Under the pieces are notes generated by a model. That model was not told where the DNA came from and searched no databases. It saw only the letters and a program-made list of their open reading frames with translations. From positions 682,001 to 746,000 of the forward strand of contig NZ_CP077369.1 of assembly GCF_019048525.1 (NCBI RefSeq): DNA of 64,000 nt, in the 5' to 3' direction. The position numbers and the translations under genes were made by a program. Shown here piece after piece: positions 47,385-56,387 of this stretch (position 1 is its first letter; every line of letters begins with the position of its first letter). Source of the stretch: Acinetobacter lwoffii (GTDB lineage: Bacteria > Pseudomonadota > Gammaproteobacteria > Pseudomonadales > Moraxellaceae).

Positions 47385-47865
47385 GGTTTTACAAGCCCAT
47401 CATCAGAAAAAATCATTTAATTGTGGGCAAGATGATTTAAACAAGTTCATCAAACAATACGCATCTCAGCATCAGAAATCAGGAACAAGTAAAACCTATG
47501 TTGCTATTGATGATGATACACAGCAGGTGCGAGGATTTTATTGCCTATCAAGTACCTCTATTGGATTTGATGGGGTTGATGCGGTTCTCACTCAACGATT
47601 ACCTCGTTATCCACTCCCTTGTGTAGTTATAGGTCGCTTTGCCGTTGATCAAACTGCCCAAGGGCGAGGAATAGGAAAAGTGCTTTTAGCACATGCGCTT
47701 AAACAAGTTTCAAAAGTTGCTCAAATTATTGGTGTAAATTTTATTGTAATACATGCCAAGGATCAAAAAGCGATGGAATTTTATCAGCGTTTTGGCTTTA
47801 TTTCATTAACATCAAATCCATTAACATTAATATATCCAGTGAGTGAAATACCTAATTTTAATTAA
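47374..47865 (+). CDS. GNAT acetyltransferase toxin (TacT/AtaT-like)
   Basis: The protein has 163 residues. The GNAT core is visible: FNCGQDDLNKFIKQYASQHQ, then VVIGRFAVDQTAQGRGIGKV (acetyl-CoA binding RGxGxG-type loop QGRGIG), and KAMEFYQRFGF with the catalytic Tyr typical of this toxin group. TacT-like toxins acetylate the amino group of aminoacyl-tRNA and stop translation. It is the partner of the overlapping DUF1778 antitoxin. The protein is full length with motifs intact. Which tRNA it modifies is not deducible. Confidence 0.9.
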   Translation: MKIEVLQAHHQKKSFNCGQDDLNKFIKQYASQHQKSGTSKTYVAIDDDTQQVRGFYCLSSTSIGFDGVDAVLTQRLPRYPLPCVVIGRFAVDQTAQGRGIGKVLLAHALKQVSKVAQIIGVNFIVIHAKDQKAMEFYQRFGFISLTSNPLTLIYPVSEIPNFN

Positions 47866-48315
47866 ATGGCCTACTAGCAACAGGAGTGACTAGTAGTAGA
47901 TTACGAACAAGAATAGGTGACGGACTTATTCAGCAATTTGCAATTTATGAAGACTAATGAGGAAAAGTCAGTTTTTCTCAAGCTGATTGATAAAAAACCC
48001 TAGGAAAATTAATATTTTGGCTACCAAACAATTCAATAGTAGCTCATTTTATTCTAGAGTTTTCACTGGAATTTAAAATCATACTTTCAAAAGTAAAGAA
48101 TGAAACTTTATTTTTTTAAATTTTTCACAATAAGATGAAACATTTTAAAATTAACCAGAATAAATATAATTAAATTATAAATATCAATAATTTGAAATAA
48201 AAAATATAAAACAAAATATAAATTTCTGGAAAAAAGTAATAAAGATACATACCATATTGAATAATAAACAACCTAATGATATGCTCAAAAATATACTAAA
48301 GCAGGTTAAAAAAAT
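47866..48315. repeat. AT-rich region upstream of tnsA with further TnsB-type sites
   Basis: There is no gene. TnsB-like motifs occur inverted at 48099-48117 (GAATGAAACTTTATT) and 48133-48151 (AGATGAAACATTTT), and direct at 48235-48252 (AGTAATAAAGATACATAC). A weaker one lies near 48080. In standard Tn7 the right end directly precedes tnsA, so this could be an older right end or a junction of two elements. GCAGG precedes the tnsA ATG. Confidence 0.5.
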
Positions 48316-49128
48316 ATGTTAACCAAAGAGCAACAACTAAAATGGATAAAAGAAGGACGTGGTCAAGGCTTTCTAAGTAAATACAAACCCTTCTTGACAG
48401 TTAAGGATAATAAATCCCTAAACAACCGCTCAAGTCGAGTATATGGCTATAAAACCGGTCGAACTCATCACTTGTTTTCAGATTTAGAACTCGCTGTTTT
48501 TTTGATTTTAGATAGAAATATTTTTATCAAAGATATTCGAGAACAAATGCCACTGAATTTAAAAGAAACTGAGGATTTGGCGCGTACTTTTTCCCTTTAT
48601 CATCCAATGAAAAATGGTATTGCACAAACACTAGTTTCTACATTTTTTATTGTCAGTGAAGCTACTAATGCTCCCCCTGTTTATGTCATCAGAGCTATTT
48701 CTCATACTGAATTAGAAAATTTAAATATTCTTGAAAGTCTCGAGTTAGAAAGACGCTATTGGCAAAAAGAAAATATCCCTTGGTATCTTGTTACAGAAAA
48801 AGATATCCCTCTGACGGTCGTTGATAATATTAAATGGTTATATCCTGCAAATTACTCAGAAAGTAAAAATCACACTCCAGATAAAATCAACTTCTATTAT
48901 CAGCAATTTATAAGAAATTCTCATCTGAGTCTAATTGAACTATCAAAATATATTGATGTTCAATATTCATTAGAACCAGGAGAATCACTATTAGAAATCC
49001 GCGAGCTCATTGCTCAGAGGTACTTCGTATTTGATATCAACATTAGTTATAGAAAAATCACATGTGGCAATATAAAACTCAGTGAACAAGATTCATGGAA
49101 GGTCATCTGCAATGCTTCGAATCAATGA
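48316..49128 (+). CDS. tnsA: TnsA, Tn7-like transposition endonuclease
   Basis: The protein has 270 residues (Tn7 TnsA is 273). TnsA cuts the 5' ends of the transposon and, with TnsB, forms the cut-and-paste transposase. The N-terminal type II restriction-like nuclease domain includes LELAVFLILDRNIFIKDIRE then QMPL (acidic active-site residues around E/D) and AISHTELENLN, LELERRYW. The C-terminal region is the TnsC/TnsB contact domain. It is first of five co-directional tns genes, with a 17-bp overlap with tnsB. Confidence 0.93.
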   Translation: MLTKEQQLKWIKEGRGQGFLSKYKPFLTVKDNKSLNNRSSRVYGYKTGRTHHLFSDLELAVFLILDRNIFIKDIREQMPLNLKETEDLARTFSLYHPMKNGIAQTLVSTFFIVSEATNAPPVYVIRAISHTELENLNILESLELERRYWQKENIPWYLVTEKDIPLTVVDNIKWLYPANYSESKNHTPDKINFYYQQFIRNSHLSLIELSKYIDVQYSLEPGESLLEIRELIAQRYFVFDINISYRKITCGNIKLSEQDSWKVICNASNQ

Positions 49129-51220
49129 TGTTTATGAGCTTGATGAGAAAAAGTATCGCATCCTCAAAGTATATACAGATCATATAATTTGGATAGAACT
49201 TGAAAATCAAAAAGCTTTACCTGAATTGTATACAAGATCTACACTCATCGAGGCAATTGAATCGGGCAACATAAAAATTACTACAGATCCTTTTGAAGAC
49301 ATGTCTTTGATGGTATTAGAAGAAAACTCTGTCTATCAAATCAAACGTGACAAGAATTTAGCTATTATAAAACCTATAATTGAACATGAAAAATTTTATG
49401 ATTCAAACATACGTGCATCTTTGATTAATGAAATTGTAAATCAAAAGATTACCACTAAACAGACTATATATCGCTTACTTCGCCAGTATTGGCAAAGAGG
49501 AATGACCCCCAATGCCTTAATCCCTCAGTATTACAATTCTGGAGGAAAAGGTGTTAAAAAGGCTGTAAATAATAAAAAATTAGGTCGCCCTCGTATTATT
49601 TCTGAAGGGACAGGTGCTCTTATTGATGAAGATATTGAAAGACTATTTAGGAGAGTCATCAATCAGTACATGCTCAATGAAAACAAGCATACTCTACCCT
49701 ACACATATCGTAAGTTTCTTAGTATATATCAAAGCCTATATCCCGACATTATTGAAACTGAAGTCCCATCAATCTGGCAATTAAAATACTTTTATGATCG
49801 TGAATATAGTCCTATTCTAAAAATAAAATCACGAACTAGTAAAATTGAATATTTAAAAGACAAAAGAGTTTTATATTCAACAGTTAATACACATGTTCTC
49901 GGACCAGGATCTCGTTACCAAGTAGATGCTACGATAGCTGACATCTATCTTGTTTCTGACTCAGATAGAGGCTGCATTATTGGACGTCCAACCATTTACT
50001 TTATGATGGATGAATTTAGCCGTATGGTTACTGGCATGTACGTGGGATTAGAAAATCCATCTTATGTTACGAGTATGCTAGTTCTTCGTATGGCGATGTC
50101 TGATAAGGTCGATTATTGTAAAAAATTTGATCATGAGATTACTTTTAATGATTGGCCATGTATTGGATTACCTGAGGCAATCTTGGCAGATAGAGCCGAA
50201 TTACTTGGACATCAAATTGAGAATCTCGAAAAAAACTTTGCCATCCGAATAGAAAACACACCTGCCTATCGTGGTGATTTAAAGTCAATTGTAGAGCGCT
50301 ATTTCCGCACTATCCAGGCTGAATTTAAACCTTATGCACCTGGTGTAGTCCAAGCAATCAAAGAAAAGAAACGTGGTGGTAAAGACTACCGACTAGATGC
50401 AACACTCACTGTTAAGGAATTTACCCAGATCATTTTAAATTCTGTTCTCATTTACAACAACACACATGAACTTTCTTCTTATGATCGCGACATTGATATG
50501 CCAACAGATTTACCCTGCATTCCTATTCATTTATGGAATTGGGGCATACAGAATCGAACAGGTAAGTTACGCTCAGCATCAGAAAAAGCGATTTATATTG
50601 CACTACTTCCCCACACAGATGGCACCCTCTCTGAGCTAGGATTAAAGGTTTTCGGAGTCTTTTATAATTGTAAAGAACTCATTGAACGCGGCTTGCTACA
50701 CAGGAAAAGTGCTTCAAGACAAAGGCCTAAATTTAAAGTTGCTTACGATCCAGCTAACGCTGAAAAAGTTTATATATTTCATTCTGAAGATCATTCAGAT
50801 TATTGGGAAGCACAACTTTCAAATCGTTCTAGAGAATTTAGAGGTTGTAGTTTTTGGGAGGTATGGCAAGTTCAACTTGAGCAAAAAATAACACGATCTC
50901 GCTACAAAATAAATGCAAATCTTGCACGTGCTGATTTAGAACAACGCAATGAAGATATCATTGAAAAAGCGATTTCTTCAAGATCTTCTACTCAAAAAAG
51001 TAATGCTCAACGTCTTTCATCGATACGGAATAACCGTAATCAGGCAAGAACTGAAGAAAGAGAGGATTTAAAGAAATCTACCCAAATCCAAAGCTCACAA
51101 AATGCGAAGGTTAGAGACAATATTATTCCAATCTCAGGAATTAAAAAAGCAGAAGACGAAGAATCCACCTTACTTCTTCCAACCTATTACGAATCATTAT
51201 TTGATGAAGATGATGATTAA
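49112..51220 (+). CDS. tnsB: TnsB, Tn7-like DDE transposase
   Basis: ATG 49112 with GGAAGG upstream is favoured over the in-frame GTG 49082, giving 702 residues, the same as Tn7 TnsB. The rve/Mu-type DDE core is present: YQVDATIADIYLV (first Asp), LPEAILADRAELLG (second Asp) and DLKSIVERYFRTIQ (Glu). The N-terminal HTH region binds end repeats, seen here as the AGTAATAAAGTTTCATAC-like sites. The C-terminus is charged and would contact TnsC. It overlaps the tnsA 3' end. All catalytic residues are present, so the enzyme could be active. Confidence 0.95.
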   Translation: MLRINDVYELDEKKYRILKVYTDHIIWIELENQKALPELYTRSTLIEAIESGNIKITTDPFEDMSLMVLEENSVYQIKRDKNLAIIKPIIEHEKFYDSNIRASLINEIVNQKITTKQTIYRLLRQYWQRGMTPNALIPQYYNSGGKGVKKAVNNKKLGRPRIISEGTGALIDEDIERLFRRVINQYMLNENKHTLPYTYRKFLSIYQSLYPDIIETEVPSIWQLKYFYDREYSPILKIKSRTSKIEYLKDKRVLYSTVNTHVLGPGSRYQVDATIADIYLVSDSDRGCIIGRPTIYFMMDEFSRMVTGMYVGLENPSYVTSMLVLRMAMSDKVDYCKKFDHEITFNDWPCIGLPEAILADRAELLGHQIENLEKNFAIRIENTPAYRGDLKSIVERYFRTIQAEFKPYAPGVVQAIKEKKRGGKDYRLDATLTVKEFTQIILNSVLIYNNTHELSSYDRDIDMPTDLPCIPIHLWNWGIQNRTGKLRSASEKAIYIALLPHTDGTLSELGLKVFGVFYNCKELIERGLLHRKSASRQRPKFKVAYDPANAEKVYIFHSEDHSDYWEAQLSNRSREFRGCSFWEVWQVQLEQKITRSRYKINANLARADLEQRNEDIIEKAISSRSSTQKSNAQRLSSIRNNRNQARTEEREDLKKSTQIQSSQNAKVRDNIIPISGIKKAEDEESTLLLPTYYESLFDEDDD

Positions 51221-51236
51221 AACGAGGTAAATAAAA

Positions 51237-52919
51237 ATGAAAGTTAATGCAGTTTATCATCCAAGTTTTGGGCAGTATCAAGGAAATCCTCTTATAGAAG
51301 CATTACCACCTGTACGTGAATTTTCAGAGGTGAAAAATGCACTAAAAAGTACAATTACCATTAACCCATCAGAAAAACATGAATCAGGTGTAGTTAGAGG
51401 TCACCTAATTGCTCAATTGATGAATAATTTTTTTCAACCGATTGCACGGCATATTCAATTGGAACAAAAACTCTCCATTATGCTTCGTGAAGGTTACGTA
51501 GGGCGTAATCTTGCAAATGGCTCTCTTAATTCACATCTACAGAATGGTTATGAGCGAATGATGACTGGTGATGTAAATGCCATTCGCTTTGAAGCAGCTA
51601 AGTCCACTGCACGAAGTATGTGTTTTATTGGCTGTTCAGGAAGTGGCAAAACTACTACATTAAATCGAATTCTCGCTACTTATCCTCAGGTCATTTTTCA
51701 TGAAAAATATAATTTTACGCAAATTGTTTATTTAAAAATTGATTGCCCACATGATGGCTCTTTAAAAAGTTTGTGCCTACATTTTTTCAGAGCAATCGAT
51801 CAAGCACTAGGGTCTGATTATGAAAGAAAATATGCATTAAAAAGACATGGTATTGAAACATTACTCAACTTAATGCGCCAGATTGCCAATTTACATGCAA
51901 TTGGATTGCTTATTATTGATGAAATTCAGCATCTAAGTGTGAACAAGTCTGGAGGTGCAGATAAAATGCTGAATTTCTTTGTCACTTTGGTTAATGTGGT
52001 TGGCTTGCCAGTCGTGATGGTTGGCACACCAAAAGCTCGATTTATTTTTGAAGATGATTTGAGATCTGCTAGACGAGGGGTGGGATTAGGCTCAATTCTG
52101 TGGGAACAGATTAAAAATGAAGAAAACTTTATTCACCCACAGACAAAAAAAATAATTAAATCAGAATGGGTCGGATTTACTGAAGCACTTTGGAAGTATC
52201 AGTGGCTCAAAAAAGCAGATCTTATGATAAGTGAAGAAATCAGGAACTGCTGGTATGATCTCAGCCAAGGCATTCCAGATATTGTGGTTAAATTATTTGT
52301 ATTAGCCCAAATGAGAGCAATTGAATCAGGGCTGGAGCGTATCACGGTAAAATTACTGAAACAGACATATGAACAAGATTTAATCCCAATTCACCCAATG
52401 ATTAAAGCGCTACGCTCAGGTGATGCCGAACAAATTTCACAATTTTCCGATCTGATTATTCCCGAAGTTGATAAAAAGCTACTCCTCTTACAAGCAAAAC
52501 TAGAGCAAAAAAAAGAGTTCATGGAAGATATTGATATCTATGATGGACATCAAGAATCTATTCATTTGCATCGCCTACTGATTGAGCTAGGATACGAATC
52601 AAATTTATTAGCACCTCTAGTTAAAAAAGTATTCCGAGAGAATCCTAAATTTGACATGAAATCAGTAATGCCGATTATCCTAAGCTGGCTGCATGAGCAA
52701 AATGAGGAGTTCTCTTCACCTTCTAGTGCAAATAAACCACAAGATACACAAAAGATAAGAAAACAGAGAATTCAATCCAAATTATGGCACTCTCTTGATA
52801 ATGATGATTTACGTTTTCAGTTCAGTCAGAAAGAAAATAAACAAAGCTTTTATGAACATCTAAAAAACCAGACTGATTATGTCATCAATATGGAAACTTT
52901 AATAAAAGAGGCAGGATAA
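51237..52919 (+). CDS. tnsC: TnsC, Tn7-like AAA+ regulator ATPase
   Basis: The protein has 560 residues (Tn7 TnsC 555). Walker A is GCSGSGKTTTLNRI (about residues 133-146), Walker B LLIIDEIQHLS, and sensor VVMVGTPKARFIFE. TnsC receives the target signal from TnsD or TnsE and activates TnsAB. It has a GAGG ribosome site before ATG 51237 and lies 16 bp after tnsB. The tnsD gene starts 2 bp after its stop. Confidence 0.95.
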   Translation: MKVNAVYHPSFGQYQGNPLIEALPPVREFSEVKNALKSTITINPSEKHESGVVRGHLIAQLMNNFFQPIARHIQLEQKLSIMLREGYVGRNLANGSLNSHLQNGYERMMTGDVNAIRFEAAKSTARSMCFIGCSGSGKTTTLNRILATYPQVIFHEKYNFTQIVYLKIDCPHDGSLKSLCLHFFRAIDQALGSDYERKYALKRHGIETLLNLMRQIANLHAIGLLIIDEIQHLSVNKSGGADKMLNFFVTLVNVVGLPVVMVGTPKARFIFEDDLRSARRGVGLGSILWEQIKNEENFIHPQTKKIIKSEWVGFTEALWKYQWLKKADLMISEEIRNCWYDLSQGIPDIVVKLFVLAQMRAIESGLERITVKLLKQTYEQDLIPIHPMIKALRSGDAEQISQFSDLIIPEVDKKLLLLQAKLEQKKEFMEDIDIYDGHQESIHLHRLLIELGYESNLLAPLVKKVFRENPKFDMKSVMPIILSWLHEQNEEFSSPSSANKPQDTQKIRKQRIQSKLWHSLDNDDLRFQFSQKENKQSFYEHLKNQTDYVINMETLIKEAG

Positions 52920-52921
52920 AT

Positions 52922-54460
52922 ATGCTAAATTTTCCGGTTCCTTATGCTAATGAGTTAATCTATAGTTCAGTTGCTAGAGCTGGAATACGATTAGCAATTA
53001 ATAGCCCAAAACAACTTTTAGATGAGATTTTCCAAGATCGTGAAGTTGTAGCGACAATAGATTTGCCCGCAAATTTATCAAAAATTTTAAAGCTGTTACC
53101 TGAAACACAATTTGATGCAGAAAAACTAATTTATCAGCATACTCTTTTTCCTCTTTATGCCCCATTTGTTCCAGAAGAGCGAAGACAAGAATGCATGCTA
53201 TGGATGCTGAATAAATCAAATGGTTCAGTACACTTAGCCCTAGGAATTAATGCATCGTACATAGCAACTCCCACATATTTGCAATATTGCCCGGGATGTA
53301 TAAATGAACAGCTTAAACAATATAAAGAATACTATTGGTCCAGACTTTGGCAAGTCCAAGGTGTTACCTGCTGTCAAAAACATGGTGAACTTATACAAAC
53401 GAATATAGAGTTTAGGTCACCACACAAACATGAATTTATTGCAGCTGATGTTAAAAACTGCCCGATTGTCACTCAGTCAGCAGCCAAATTAGATGATCTG
53501 TTCATCTGTAAAAAAGTAGATGAGCTTTTACAGCTTTGTCCAAAACAGTCTGCAAGTTTTGAGCAATGGAGTCTTTTTTATAAGAAACTTGCCCATCAAA
53601 ATAATTGTGTCCGAGGAAACTCTCATATTTTATATGAATCCATTTATGAAAAAATTTCGACCCGCTGGTCTAAACAGTTTTTAAAACAATATCATTTGGA
53701 CAATTTCAGTTCTGAAAATAGTTGGCTACGTAGTATTTTCCGAAAACATCGTAAATGTTTTAGCTATCTTCAACATTTAATTGTAATTGAAGCTATGAAT
53801 GCCGGTAGAGAGTGGTCATTTAATGAGATCTTAGTAACTGTTAATTCTTTACAACCAGTCATTAAACCACAATCTATAAAATTACAATCCTCGGATATAA
53901 CAGAATCTCAAAATACAATTATATTAGAAAAACGAAAAAAATGGCTTGAGGCAATCAATCAAGACAGCATCAATGCATCAAGAAAACAAAATAGTGCTCT
54001 ATATGCATGGCTCTATCGCAATGATCAAGAATGGCTACTTGAAACAAACAGTCATTATCAGCAACCTCACATACCTACAGGAAATAAAATTGATTGGGGT
54101 ACACGTGATCTTGAAACCGTTAAACTATTAATCAAGATTAAACAACAATTTATAGAAAACTTGGATTTACCTAGAAAATCGAGAAACTGGTGGATCAAGC
54201 AACTTAGGAATCCAGCTACTATTGAAAAAAATTTAGATAATTTGCCATTAACTAAACAGTTTTTAGATCAATATAATGAGGACATTAGCTGCTTTCAGAT
54301 TAGGCGACTAACCCGAGTATTACTGCAATCATATTCAGCAAATGAACAACTTCAACGCTGGATCATTTTACGAAAATCGGGTTTAAGTGAAGAAAGAATA
54401 ACAACTGAAGCAAATAATTTTTTAACGAACGTTATTAAACTTATTCATTGGGAGAATTAA
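52922..54460 (+). CDS. tnsD: TnsD, Tn7-like attTn7 target selector (TniQ family)
   Basis: The protein has 512 residues (Tn7 TnsD 508). The TniQ start is LNFPVPYANELIYSSVARAG. A zinc finger in the middle, YCPGCINEQ with CCQKHGELI, is CCCH type. TnsD binds the 3' end of glmS and directs insertion just downstream. That agrees with the position of this element 21 bp after glmS. It is followed by tnsE with close spacing. Confidence 0.93.
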   Translation: MLNFPVPYANELIYSSVARAGIRLAINSPKQLLDEIFQDREVVATIDLPANLSKILKLLPETQFDAEKLIYQHTLFPLYAPFVPEERRQECMLWMLNKSNGSVHLALGINASYIATPTYLQYCPGCINEQLKQYKEYYWSRLWQVQGVTCCQKHGELIQTNIEFRSPHKHEFIAADVKNCPIVTQSAAKLDDLFICKKVDELLQLCPKQSASFEQWSLFYKKLAHQNNCVRGNSHILYESIYEKISTRWSKQFLKQYHLDNFSSENSWLRSIFRKHRKCFSYLQHLIVIEAMNAGREWSFNEILVTVNSLQPVIKPQSIKLQSSDITESQNTIILEKRKKWLEAINQDSINASRKQNSALYAWLYRNDQEWLLETNSHYQQPHIPTGNKIDWGTRDLETVKLLIKIKQQFIENLDLPRKSRNWWIKQLRNPATIEKNLDNLPLTKQFLDQYNEDISCFQIRRLTRVLLQSYSANEQLQRWIILRKSGLSEERITTEANNFLTNVIKLIHWEN

Positions 54461-54462
54461 TT

Positions 54463-56079
54463 TTGGTTATTAGGGGTTTTCCGTTAAACGCTAGAATTTC
54501 ATATATTGGGGCAATTTTTAAGAATAAACAAGAGAGAGATTGGAATATTAATCTCGGATTAGAGCATGAAAAACAAAGAATTTTTAAACATACTCGATTC
54601 TCAAGCATGCACTTGGTGGCACAACGGAGATGCTTAAACTCCTCAGTTCAATTGAAAGATGAAAATTATTTAACACTAAAATTTAAAATTAGCGATCTCA
54701 CTGAATGGCAGGTCAGCAATAATATTGCGACAAAACAATTTCAACTCACACAGAAATTAACTGACCTGGATCAAAAATTTAAAAATACAATTGTACATTT
54801 GCCACAATTGGAACTTGCTAGAGCGTTATTTTTTCATAATGCTTATTTTGCGAGAAATGCACTTTCACAAAATTTTTTAAGTCTGGAATTTGATGTTCAA
54901 AGAGTTTCAGAAAACCATGTGCTGATTACAGAACTATCCCCGAGTAGTTTCCCCTTATCTCAATATAATCATCCTGGCATGCGAAATTTACTCGCTTGGA
55001 TTTTAACCAATCCTGAAATCAGAAGAAGCTATGAAAGTATTGCTGCTTATTGTTTTAATGAAAAAATACAAGGCAAAAATAAAGAATGGTGGTATTTCAA
55101 TTTTGATCCCCCGTCTTTAGCAAATGTAGAAATAACCGTTAAAGCCTATTATTCTAAAAAATTGGATCAAATTTATATCAATGAAATTGTAGAGATTAAA
55201 GGGTTAGAATCGAACTTACCAAAGAAGATTGATTTTTCTAGTCCGCGATTTACTCAAAATAAAAGCACGTCGTCTACAGGAAAATCTGGCACTTACTCAA
55301 ACCTACAAGAGCCCGAATCTCCAGAAATTGATGATAGTCAAGAAGCTAATAGTGATCGCAAAATCCTTACTTTGCCTAGCTCTCCTGTATTGCTCAGCTT
55401 TTCCGATCCAGTTCTCACCCGTAAAATTTATAATAAAAAAAGAGCCAAGAACACATCCTTGCCTTCGCAGGAAGAGGAAATTCAAGACTATGATGCTGTA
55501 GGGACCGATGAAGCGACTAGGGTTGGAACAATTGGTCGTGGTGAATTTGAGGGTTTAGAAGATGAGAGTAATAATTTAGATTTGCTTATGGATCGTTTTG
55601 AAGCCTTCAGATTCATGATAGAAAGGTTTATTGAGCAAAATAATATTAAGGCGACAACCTCAAAAATCTATAAACTTCCTAGATTGCAGCGATCTAAACT
55701 CCACATGACTTTGGATGGAAATAAGCGCTCTCTAATGATTTATAGGTTGGATAAGCTATTCGATCACAATTTCATAATCTTTGAAATTGATGTCACAGAT
55801 AATGTGAAAAAACTTTCAACCCTAGTTCTCTGCTTAAAGGATATGAAAGAATTTGATGAGACATCAATTGAAACAATGATGAAAAAAATTATGCAGCGTT
55901 CACTCAGATGGCCGACCTTAAAATATTTTGCAGACTATGGTTTGGCAAAAACCTTACATCATCCTAAAAATCTAAATGAACTTAATGAATCAAGTCATGA
56001 GTTCGAACTATGGGTTGAACGATTCGATAAAATAATAAAGGGATTACTTCAGAAATTAGAAAAGAATGAAAAAGTGTAA
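54463..56079 (+). CDS. tnsE: TnsE, Tn7-like replication/plasmid target selector
   Basis: TTG 54463 is the likely start, since GGGAG (54450-54454) lies eight bases upstream and the next residues (VIRGFPLNARISYIGAIFKN) align with the beginning of Tn7 TnsE. TTG 54448 overlaps the site itself. The length is about 538 residues, as in Tn7. TnsE directs insertion to conjugating plasmids through the processivity clamp and lagging-strand synthesis. A low-complexity acidic/serine linker lies around residues 270-340. Its presence means a complete two-pathway Tn7 system. Confidence 0.88.
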   Translation: MVIRGFPLNARISYIGAIFKNKQERDWNINLGLEHEKQRIFKHTRFSSMHLVAQRRCLNSSVQLKDENYLTLKFKISDLTEWQVSNNIATKQFQLTQKLTDLDQKFKNTIVHLPQLELARALFFHNAYFARNALSQNFLSLEFDVQRVSENHVLITELSPSSFPLSQYNHPGMRNLLAWILTNPEIRRSYESIAAYCFNEKIQGKNKEWWYFNFDPPSLANVEITVKAYYSKKLDQIYINEIVEIKGLESNLPKKIDFSSPRFTQNKSTSSTGKSGTYSNLQEPESPEIDDSQEANSDRKILTLPSSPVLLSFSDPVLTRKIYNKKRAKNTSLPSQEEEIQDYDAVGTDEATRVGTIGRGEFEGLEDESNNLDLLMDRFEAFRFMIERFIEQNNIKATTSKIYKLPRLQRSKLHMTLDGNKRSLMIYRLDKLFDHNFIIFEIDVTDNVKKLSTLVLCLKDMKEFDETSIETMMKKIMQRSLRWPTLKYFADYGLAKTLHHPKNLNELNESSHEFELWVERFDKIIKGLLQKLEKNEKV

Positions 56080-56087
56080 GGATTACA

Positions 56088-56107
56088 GAACCGTACCGGG
56101 TTTGTCG
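56088..56107 (+). mobile_element. Orphan IS3-type terminus (20 bp)
   Basis: GAACCGTACCGGGTTTGTCG is identical to the outer 20 bp of the inverted repeat at 25278-25297. It begins 8 bp after the tnsE stop. The rest of the IS is missing and a TonB-receptor fragment follows, so it marks a deletion or recombination junction. Confidence 0.7.
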
Positions 56108-56109
56108 AA

Positions 56110-56232
56110 GGTCAGGTGTTCCAGCGCAATTTTGTTGGTGATATTCCCTTCCTCTATAATGGTGTTACCGCTTCACGTTTAGACAAACGTTATGGTTTAG
56201 CCTCAGTGGGAATTACATTGCACAATTTTTAA
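56110..56232 (+). pseudogene. C-terminal stub of a TonB-dependent outer-membrane receptor
   Basis: The frame GQVFQRNFVGDIPFLYNGVT ... YGLASVGITLHNF ends with a terminal Phe, as do outer-membrane beta-barrel proteins. Only 40 codons remain, and no start codon or plug domain is present. It was cut by the IS end just before it. Confidence 0.65.
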
Positions 56233-56279
56233 ATGACACTCTGAATCACACTTCTATTCAACTGTATAATCAATGATAT

Positions 56280-56311
56280 AACCTCTGTAATTTTTTATAG
56301 AGGTTTTTTTT
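56280..56311 (+). terminator. Rho-independent terminator after the receptor stub
   Basis: The stem AACCTCT ... AGAGGTT is followed by a run of T (TTTTTTT), 48 bp downstream of the receptor stop. Confidence 0.75.
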
Positions 56312-56387
56312 CATTTTACCCATTTATCTCTATACTGTTTCAATCCCTTATAACTTCAACTCTTTTTTGCGAATTTTGAGAAATCAC

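Noticed and set aside
46432..56079. AbaR/Tn6022-type tni transposon
   Set aside because: The gene content is tnsABCDE next to glmS, not tniCABDE in comM.
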